Program-made: the position numbers and the translations under genes | Notes under the pieces: model-generated | The model's database searches: none | Told to the model about the DNA's origin: nothing | Seen by the model: only the letters and a program-made list of their open reading frames with translations | In this document: piece by piece, positions 56,535 through 62,939 of the stretch | Layout of the letters: every line of letters begins with the position of its first letter | Position numbering within the stretch: the first letter of the stretch is position 1 | Source: Alteromonas lipotrueiana | Lineage (GTDB): Bacteria; Pseudomonadota; Gammaproteobacteria; Enterobacterales; Alteromonadaceae | Reading direction: 5' to 3' | NCBI RefSeq assembly: GCF_019249245.1 | Contig: NZ_JAESDK010000005.1 | Span: 119,281-183,280, forward strand | Length of the DNA stretch: 64,000 nt

Positions 56535-57296
56535 TTACAGCTCGTATCCAAGTCTTTCGCTTACCGCCCGATAATAATAGGAACGAGCAACCTCCTGTCG
56601 AAATGCATCACTGTAAGTAACTTCCGGTAATGGACGAATGATTGTCAGCTTCTTGCCCCTCCCACTGTCGCCGGTGAGCTCAATCTGGTGAAACTTATTT
56701 ATAAATCCCTGATAATAGGTGATATCAAGGTTCTTACATATTGCTTTCATTACAGATTCAGGCGCGCTACAAAAATTTTCGTATTTGTACAATGGAAAAT
56801 CTTTGTATGCATCAAGAAAAATCAGTACCCGCTTGCAATAACTATCAAAATCGAGGCCGCCGTGGTTCCATTTATTCGAGTTCATAGAGCAAAAGGAGTC
56901 AATAGGATTTCGAACTGTAAGGACTGAATTAACGTGATAATCTGCCTCCAATAAATTCAAAACACTTTTGGGTTCAGGGCTGGGCTCTGGTTTCATAAGA
57001 AAATCAAAATGTGAATGATCTCTGATCACCAAAGTCTTCTTATCCTCCAGGCAGAAACGGTTTGCAAGCTCTATTCGCTGTCTGAAAATTTCGTCAAGTC
57101 GCGTCTTATCAGATTCAATCATGTTTCCTGCAAGCAAAAGTTGCACGGGATCAAACGGATTATAACGATAAGGTCCAGGGTTGTACGGATGGACCTCACT
57201 GGCAAGTGCTATATTCTGCATCGCTGCTATGCACTTGCTGATTAAAGTGCCACCCGAGCATGATAGATGATGTATGGTTCGCAATACGTGTTGCAC
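56535..57296 (-). CDS. Sulfotransferase-like protein
   Basis: 253 residues from a GTG (57294-57296). It opens with HHLSCSGGTLISKCIAAM (about 9-26), a phosphosulfate-loop-like segment, and carries SVLTVRNPIDSFCSM (about 123-137), like the 3'-phosphate motif of PAPS sulfotransferases. No signal peptide. It is separated by the insertion sequence from the fusion gene, which also has a sulfotransferase domain, and runs in the opposite direction. The substrate is unknown; a glycan of the same locus is possible. Confidence 0.65.
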   Translation of the reverse strand: MQHVLRTIHHLSCSGGTLISKCIAAMQNIALASEVHPYNPGPYRYNPFDPVQLLLAGNMIESDKTRLDEIFRQRIELANRFCLEDKKTLVIRDHSHFDFLMKPEPSPEPKSVLNLLEADYHVNSVLTVRNPIDSFCSMNSNKWNHGGLDFDSYCKRVLIFLDAYKDFPLYKYENFCSAPESVMKAICKNLDITYYQGFINKFHQIELTGDSGRGKKLTIIRPLPEVTYSDAFRQEVARSYYYRAVSERLGYEL

Positions 57297-57494
57297 TAGT
57301 TCTACTTACCTCTCAATACAAACAGAATAGAAATCTAATCATTTACCACTAACGGCCGCGGGTTCGTTCACTTTAACAACCGATACCTTTGAACAATACG
57401 CAAGCCATTATTATTGTCAGAACGTGATTTTACAATATTAAGACTATTCTTATTTTCAAACACCATTAACTGGGTGAAGTATTGGTGTTCTGAC

Positions 57495-57735
57495 TGGACA
57501 CCCACATTATGTTCTGATTGGACACCCACATTAAGTGTTCTGACTGGACACCCACATTAATTGCTCGATCTGATTGGACACCCACTTCGTCTTCGAGTTG
57601 AACACTTGGAAAGACTTAGCATAATCATCCAATTCGTAATCTGAGCATCAAGAGCTTGGAATATTAAGGTTGAGCCTACGTTTTGGACCCACGCTTTGAA
57701 CCCAGACACCCACTGAACCCAGACATCCACAGACT
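57495..57735 (+). repeat. Kernel-repeat island F: four kernels upstream of RAYT copy 2
   Basis: Perfect TGGACACCCAC at 57495, 57519, 57545 and 57575, each in plus orientation and preceded by TTCTGA(C/T) or ATCTGAT. The units (24-30 bp) share TTCTGA-TTGGACACCCACATTA. Two weaker words (CCCAGACACCCACTGAA and CCCAGACATCCACAG) follow near 57702-57732. The stretch 57297-57494 holds nothing else. Confidence 0.88.
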
Positions 57736-57810
57736 GATAATCAGTACAGTAGTCAGTGTTTTGATATCAATGCAAAATAATATGCGACTTAACCTACACT
57801 GTTGCCTATT

Positions 57811-58755
57811 ATGCCCAGACCCAGAAAAAGCCTTATATCTCTTTCACAAACCCCTTATTATCATTGTGTTTCTCGCTGTGTTCGTCGAGCATATTTGTGT
57901 GGAAAAGATAAATTCACCGGCCAAAGCTATGAACATCGCCGGCAATGGGTAGAAAACCGGCTTTTGTTTTTAGGCTCGGTATTCGCTATTGATATATGCG
58001 CTTATGCCGTAATGAGCAATCATACCCACGTGGTATTGCATATCGATAAAGCTTTTGCCCAGAGCTGGTCTACCGAAGACGTTCTGAAACGCTGGCACCG
58101 CTTGAGCAAAGGAACAGTGTTAACAAATCGCTACCTTAACGCCATTGAAAGAAGCACCCTGTCTGATGCAGAAATCAGAACCGTAGAAAATACCGCATCA
58201 ATCTATCGTGAACGATTGTATGATATTAGCTGGTTTATGCGGCTGCTCAACGAATACATCGCCCGACAGGCGAATAAAGAAGACAAGTGTACAGGTCGAT
58301 TCTGGGAAGGTAGGTTTAAATCTCAGGCACTGCTCGATGAAACTGCATTAGCGGCCTGCATGGTATATGTTGATTTAAATCCGATACGTGCTGGATTAGC
58401 AAAAACCCCTGAACATTCGGCACATACCAGTATATCTATGCAAATAAAAGCGGTCCGGAACAATAGACAACCTAAAAAACTCAGGCCATTAATGGGCATT
58501 GCCAGTAACAACAAACCGTCAGGTTTACCCTTTCTGCTAAATGACTATGTGGAACTGGTAGAACAGACCGGCCGGCAATTTTATCCAGGTAAAAGAGAAA
58601 AGATAACAGCGTTGGGGCCAATTTTAGAACGAAACGGCCTTACGAATACTGACTGGCAATGGTTGGTTAAAAGTATTGAAACTGAGTTCACCACCCAAAT
58701 AAGCATTCGCCACGCTGAACAAAAAATAGAAAGAAAAAGAAAGTTAATCGTCTAA
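57811..58755 (+). CDS. REP-associated tyrosine transposase (RAYT), copy 2
   Basis: 314 residues from the ATG at 57811. His71/His73 (NHTHVVLH) and Tyr186 (YVDLNPIRAG) sit at the same positions as in copy 1, with the same RFWEGRFKSQAL block. The two diverge mostly in the C-terminal third. No inactivating change is visible, so both may be active. Kernels flank it on both sides, pointing inward. Confidence 0.93.
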   Translation: MPRPRKSLISLSQTPYYHCVSRCVRRAYLCGKDKFTGQSYEHRRQWVENRLLFLGSVFAIDICAYAVMSNHTHVVLHIDKAFAQSWSTEDVLKRWHRLSKGTVLTNRYLNAIERSTLSDAEIRTVENTASIYRERLYDISWFMRLLNEYIARQANKEDKCTGRFWEGRFKSQALLDETALAACMVYVDLNPIRAGLAKTPEHSAHTSISMQIKAVRNNRQPKKLRPLMGIASNNKPSGLPFLLNDYVELVEQTGRQFYPGKREKITALGPILERNGLTNTDWQWLVKSIETEFTTQISIRHAEQKIERKRKLIV

Positions 58756-58946
58756 TAGGCTTTTAAAGTTTTTTAAGAAACCCTTTTTACACCGATCTAA
58801 TACAACACTTAGGTTCAGCTTGTTTCGATTTTATTCAACTCAGAGCATCCTGCATTTTTAGAGAAATTTCGCCTCTGTGAAATAATAACACATACAAAAT
58901 TTCACATTATAAGAGGTAATTTAAACATTTTAAACTGTTGTTAAAC

Positions 58947-59376
58947 GTGGGTGTCCAGATGTTGGAAGCGTTTCGACCAGAGAACTAAGGTGCTAAAGAG
59001 CGATTCGTTGATTACATAGAGTGGATGTCCATTAAAGTTTTTCATGGTTAAATTGGTGAAAAAAGATCATCTGCTTGTTGGTGGTACTCTGTAGTTGCCA
59101 CAATCAGAAGCAATTACCATGAGTTACAAGCAGTTGCTCAAAGAGCGACGATACCAGATCGGAGTCTACTTCCGCGAGTGTTTCAGCTACCGGTAAATTG
59201 GAAGCGTGTAACTATACCCATAAATTCATACACGTGATTTTAGGTACAGCTCTTTAAAATCTTCTCGGAATAAGGTGGGTGTCCAGTTATCCCCAGAATA
59301 AGGTGGGTGTCCAGTTGTTCCTAGTGAGTTTACGTACCGCTCTTTAAAATCGCTCGCGGCATAAGGTGGGTGTCCA
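58947..59376 (-). repeat. Kernel-repeat island G: kernels downstream of RAYT copy 2
   Basis: GTGGGTGTCCA at 58947, 59275, 59303 and 59366, all in minus orientation. A unit of about 45 bp (GTAC-x-GCTCTTTAAAATC ... ATAAGGTGGGTGTCCAGTT) occurs at 59244-59290 and again at 59335-59385, with an extra short kernel unit between them. A GTGGATGTCCA variant lies near 59022. Other parts of 58756-59541 hold an IS30 remnant and the hipBA promoter. Confidence 0.85.
59119..59196 (+). pseudogene. IS30-family transposase remnant (start only)
   Basis: An ATG followed by MSYKQLLKERRYQI and a stop after 25 codons. The opening is that of IS30-family transposases (MSYKQLTEEQRYQI type). The rest of the gene is gone. 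It lies within island G. Confidence 0.6.
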
Positions 59377-59423
59377 GTTGTTCCCTTGCTCTCACGGAAA
59401 AACTTAAACTAAAAACGCATCAC

Positions 59424-59536
59424 ATATAGAACATAAAGACCTCACATGTTCTATATATAGAGCAATAAAACCATGATCAAATTTGACTAACTTATTTTTA
59501 TGCACTATATATAAAACATTTATCAGTTAAATGTTT
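59424..59536 (+). promoter_or_regulatory. hipBA promoter with two inverted-repeat operators
   Basis: Operator 1: ATATAGAACAT (59424-59434) and its exact reverse complement (59446-59456), 11-nt spacing. Operator 2: AAACATTTA (59514-59522) and TAAATGTTT (59528-59536), 5-nt spacing, just before the start codon. Both share the half-site core (A)AACAT. This is the pattern expected for self-repression by a HipB-type protein. Confidence 0.7.
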
Positions 59537-59550
59537 CATATGTGACGCAA

Positions 59551-59889
59551 ATGCCAAAATCGACAGTTAGAAGTTACTCCCGTTACACCGAAGAGGCGCT
59601 GACATTGTTGGCGAAGCTCATTCGTGCCTCAAGACTCGAGAAAAAGATGAGTGCACAGGAGGTTGCAGACCGCGCAGGTATTTCCAGAGGGATGCTTTCT
59701 CGCATAGAAAAGGCAGATCCTAAATGCGAAATAGGAGCAACTTTCGAGGTAGCCAGAATCGTCGGTGTAACACTGTTTGAGGCAGAGCCGAGCCGACTTA
59801 CTATGCAGGTCAGACAAATTGAAGAAAAGCTGTCACTGCTGCCTAAAAGTGCCCGAAAAACGAGTAAGGAAGTAATAGATGACTTCTAA
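59551..59889 (+). CDS. hipB: HipB-like antitoxin (XRE-family regulator)
   Basis: 112 residues from the ATG at 59551; a GTG at 59542 would add 3. An XRE helix-turn-helix (MSAQEVADRAGISRGMLSRIEKA, about 33-55) and a C-terminal tail. It overlaps hipA by 11 bp. It should bind the operators at 59424-59536 and hold HipA inactive. Confidence 0.85.
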   Translation: MPKSTVRSYSRYTEEALTLLAKLIRASRLEKKMSAQEVADRAGISRGMLSRIEKADPKCEIGATFEVARIVGVTLFEAEPSRLTMQVRQIEEKLSLLPKSARKTSKEVIDDF

Positions 59890-61132
59890 ACAAGATTATA
59901 AAGAAGCATTTGTCTGGATTTGGTTGCCCGAAGAAACCAAGCCTGTCGTGGCAGGTCGTCTCGCACCTGATGGTGATAATTTGATCTTCAACTACGGTAA
60001 AAGTTACTTAGAAAGAGTGAAGGATGCAGTGCCTATCTATGAACCTGAACTCCCACTGCGTCCCGGTGCACTTCCGTTATTAGACGGGCTCAGTGTGCCC
60101 GGCTGTATCCGTGACAGTGCGCCAGATGCATGGGGCAGACGCGTTATTATTAACCGACGCCTCGGGTATAAAGGTGATGATACCGATACGGCTCAGCTAG
60201 ATGAGCTGACCTATCTTTTAGAGTCGGGGTCTGACCGCATTGGTGCACTAGATTTTCAGCTTTCTCCTACCGAATACGTACCGCGCTCTGCGAAAAATGT
60301 CACCATGGAGGAATTAGTAGAATCGGCGGAACGGGTTGAAAAAGGCGTACCGCTAACGCCCGAGCTAGATCAAGCCCTGTTTCATGGAAGTTCTATTGGT
60401 GGCGCTCGCCCTAAAGCCCTGATTGAAGAAGACGGAACAAAATACATCGCAAAATTTTCCGCCAGTAATGATATCTACAGTGTCGTTAAGGCCGAATTCA
60501 TCGCCATGCGATTGGCCAAGTTTGCTGGACTTGATGTGGCGCCGGTTAAACTAACCAAGGCCGCGAATAAAGATGTACTGCTGGTAGAAAGATTTGATCG
60601 TGTGACTTCAGAGGAAGGCTGGGAAAGAAAATCTATTGTGTCAGCACTTACCCTGTTTGCACTGGATGACATGATGGCGCGGTATGCCAGCTATGAGACA
60701 CTGGCAGAAATCATTCGACACAGATTTACTAAACCGAAGGTGACACTTCGGGAACTATTTTGCCGCCTGACATTTAATGTTCTTTGCGGCAATACAGACG
60801 ATCATGCTCGCAACCATGCAGCGTTCTGGAATGGCCACACATTAGCGTTAACACCGGCCTATGACATATGTCCTCAGGGGCGTACCGGAAACGAAGCGTC
60901 TCAGGCCATGCTCATTGCAGGTAACAATAAAATGAGTCAACTCGCCACATGCCTGCAAACTGCGCATAACTTTCTGCTATCGCAAGAGGAAGCTAAGGCT
61001 ATTTTTGAACACCAGATTCAGATAATTGAAGATAACTTTGATACCGTCTGTGCCGAAGCTAAACTGTCTGAAATCGATAAGCGGTTGTTTTGGCAACGGC
61101 AGTTTTTGAACCCATACTCGATAACGCAATAA
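59879..61132 (+). CDS. hipA: HipA-like serine/threonine kinase toxin
   Basis: 417 residues. N-subdomain (13-125), then the P-loop SSIGGARPKAL (171-181, including Ser172 near the autophosphorylation site), the catalytic loop NTDDHARN (305-312, Asp308) and the metal Asp329 in YDICP. HipA of E. coli inactivates glutamyl-tRNA synthetase by phosphorylation, causing growth arrest; the target here could be another synthetase. All active-site residues are kept. Confidence 0.9.
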   Translation: MTSKQDYKEAFVWIWLPEETKPVVAGRLAPDGDNLIFNYGKSYLERVKDAVPIYEPELPLRPGALPLLDGLSVPGCIRDSAPDAWGRRVIINRRLGYKGDDTDTAQLDELTYLLESGSDRIGALDFQLSPTEYVPRSAKNVTMEELVESAERVEKGVPLTPELDQALFHGSSIGGARPKALIEEDGTKYIAKFSASNDIYSVVKAEFIAMRLAKFAGLDVAPVKLTKAANKDVLLVERFDRVTSEEGWERKSIVSALTLFALDDMMARYASYETLAEIIRHRFTKPKVTLRELFCRLTFNVLCGNTDDHARNHAAFWNGHTLALTPAYDICPQGRTGNEASQAMLIAGNNKMSQLATCLQTAHNFLLSQEEAKAIFEHQIQIIEDNFDTVCAEAKLSEIDKRLFWQRQFLNPYSITQ

Positions 61133-61144
61133 CACCCAGCGTCG

Positions 61145-61648
61145 CTATTTCCCGTTGAGCGCGGCGGGGTGGTGGCGCTGATAGGTCTCTACCAGCTGTT
61201 TATTAGTGACATGCGTGTAGACTTGCGTGGTAGAGATATCAGCATGCCCTAACTGTTCTTGAATAATGCGGATGTCTGCGCCATTCTCCAACATCTGGGT
61301 GGCAGCAGTATGCCTGTATAAATTGCATGCCCCCTTTCTGCGCTCGCCAGCGTAAGTCACATATTTTCGAACCAAGGAAGATAATTGGCGCGGTGTAAAC
61401 GGCGTGCTTCGTTCATTTAAAAATAACGTATCACCCGAGGCGATACTGGAAAGCTTCGGGCGAATGGTATTCAAGTAGCGCGTCATCATTTCACTTGTGC
61501 GTTTAGCGATTGGTACAATGCGATCCTTTCGCCCTTTACCGTTTCTTACCCGAACCAAATCCTTGACTGTATCTACATCAAATACGGCCAGCTCTGCCCG
61601 CCTCATACCTGAGGCATAATACATTTCCAGCACAACTTTATTGCGCAC
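61145..61648 (-). pseudogene. Tyrosine recombinase, C-terminal catalytic part only
   Basis: 167 codons from a GTG: Arg in GMRRAEL, Lys in GKGRKDRIVP, Arg-His in LYRHTAATQMLENGAD, His in LGHADISTTQVYTH and the nucleophile Tyr all present. The N-terminal SAM-like domain and start are missing. The frame runs back to TGPKG and then into an IS3-family end at about 61660, so the insertion sequence probably cut it. Stops 10 bp from hipA, convergent. Confidence 0.75.
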
Positions 61649-61674
61649 ACCTTTGGGGCCTGTCCACTTCCCCT

Positions 61675-61779
61675 TTAATGGGACAGTTCTAAATTAGAGT
61701 TTTCTAATTTTACTCGGTAGGCTGCCGGAGGCAGATTACCGAGACTTTCATGTGTTCTTTCTTCGTTGTAATCCAACTG
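61675..61779 (-). pseudogene. IS3-family transposase C-terminal remnant
   Basis: On the minus strand, LDYNEERTHESLGNLPPAAY followed by RVKLENSNLELSH-stop, the end of an IS3 OrfB protein. A TAG in frame lies just before. The adjacent CTGTCCCATTAAAGGGGAAGTGG looks like its terminal region. No other part of the element is present. The span 61780-62032 holds only degenerate sequence with stops and one kernel-like word GTGGATGTCCA (about 61842). Confidence 0.7.
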
Positions 61780-62032
61780 TAACTACTCTCTCCCTCCACT
61801 GCTCGGGGCATGACGCGGTCGGGGCTAAAGCGGTGGATGTCCATATTATTCCCTCTAGAGCAAGTCACCGCGCAAAACGTAGATATCGAGCAACTGCTAC
61901 CATTGCAGTACGTTAAGAACTAGGTGGGATTATTAGACGCTTACGAAGTTGGTGTGAAACTGTGATAGTTGAATTTAATCCACCACTCTTAAAGTGTTGG
62001 ATTGTAGTCATTTTCTTGTAAGTAAGGCTTGC

Positions 62033-62335
62033 TTAGTCCAACGTGGATACCAACTGATAAAGGAAGCCTTCACCGTTAGCTTCTCGATATGACGTTATAT
62101 ATTTAGAGCTAACAGTGAGAAAGTCTCGCTCGTCACAACTCCAGTTATCGTGCCCCATATCAGGTTTATTGTCAGTAAAATTTATTACGTCACCGCCATA
62201 AATTACACCACCAGCCTCCTTGATAAGCTCAATAGCTAGGAGTGCGTCATCAGCCCGAAACGCGACGCCACTAACCCCAATTTCGTATAGCGACACACCT
62301 TTCTCTTCAATTAAGTTTTTATATTTTTCAATCAT
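62033..62335 (-). CDS. Imm40-like immunity protein
   Basis: 100 residues with the pattern EKGVSLYEIGVSGVAFR, then ALLAIELIKEAGG and VIYGGDV of the Imm40 family found behind polymorphic toxins. Cytoplasmic; no signal peptide. Its start overlaps the previous small frame by ATGA. No matching toxin domain is seen upstream, so it may be an orphan. Confidence 0.65.
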   Translation of the reverse strand: MIEKYKNLIEEKGVSLYEIGVSGVAFRADDALLAIELIKEAGGVIYGGDVINFTDNKPDMGHDNWSCDERDFLTVSSKYITSYREANGEGFLYQLVSTLD

Positions 62336-62517
62336 GAATTAATCCAGTTTTTTGGGTCTGAAAAAGCGTCGGCTGCTTTGCTGATGCGGGTGATTTCATC
62401 TTGGGTTAGATATTCACGTTCACGAACATCTTTATATTTGCGGGTATTGGTAATTTTCGAGTTTTCGGTGTTTGGGGTGGGTCTTCTGTAATCTTCTAAG
62501 TTGCTGATATTACTCAT
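62332..62517 (-). CDS. Small ORF resembling an integrase N-terminus
   Basis: 61 codons: an ATG with a good AG-rich upstream region, then a basic, low-complexity start (MSNISNLEDYRRPTPN) and RKYKDVREREYLTQDEITRI. The REYLTQDEI word is typical of the start of small tyrosine recombinases. The tail AFSDPKNWINS does not continue the family and leads directly into the Imm40-like gene. It is either a broken integrase joined to other sequence or a small unknown protein; the catalytic part at 61145-61648 lies further along the same strand. Confidence 0.5.
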   Translation of the reverse strand: MSNISNLEDYRRPTPNTENSKITNTRKYKDVREREYLTQDEITRISKAADAFSDPKNWINS

Positions 62518-62621
62518 CTGGCTCTCCGTAACTTTCGAGATTATAGTCGAAAACTGGAAAGATTTATACGGTGATAAGGATTGCTAGTAATGTAATCGTG
62601 ATGATGGTTGCTAAAGTAAGA

Positions 62622-62644
62622 GCCGGATCCCGCAGGGATCCGGC
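62622..62644 (-). terminator. Perfect hairpin after the Rhs-immunity pair
   Basis: A 10-bp stem GCCGGATCCC/GGGATCCGGC with loop GCA, starting 13 bp beyond the stop of the membrane gene. No T tract follows on the minus strand, so it may be a weak terminator or an mRNA end-protecting hairpin. Confidence 0.55.
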
Positions 62645-62657
62645 CAACAGTTTTGTA

Positions 62658-62939
62658 TTAGCCGCTTGATGGAATAATTAATATTACTAGAGAAAGTATG
62701 GTTAATAATGTCCAGTACACTTTGTTCGCTAGTGGTGTGTTGTTTAATATCTTAGCTGTAACCCATAACGGGAATGTAAGCAGCGCATTCATTAAATGGC
62801 TTAAATTTGAGAAAGCTCCAGTGTTTTCACCCTCAGCCAAGTATTCCCAATTAATCCAAAGGAATCGGATGGATATTGCAGTCAGCAATAAAATTGAGAT
62901 TAGATAGAGTCCTGTTGATATTATCTTCCTTACGTCCAT
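62658..62939 (-). CDS. Small membrane protein, likely immunity to the Rhs tip
   Basis: 93 residues with two or three hydrophobic helices (about 7-28, 48-65 and 73-90). Its ATG shares a base with the Rhs stop (TAATG), so it is translated together with the Rhs gene. This is the usual position of the cognate immunity gene. No family is recognised. A membrane location suits protection against a toxin that acts on lipids. Confidence 0.65.
   Translation of the reverse strand: MDVRKIISTGLYLISILLLTAISIRFLWINWEYLAEGENTGAFSNLSHLMNALLTFPLWVTAKILNNTPLANKVYWTLLTILSLVILIIPSSG

Noticed and set aside
61842..61852. GTGGATGTCCA in the 61780-62032 gap as a kernel island
   Set aside because: Single, one base off, and not inside a repeat. 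Recorded only as kernel-like.
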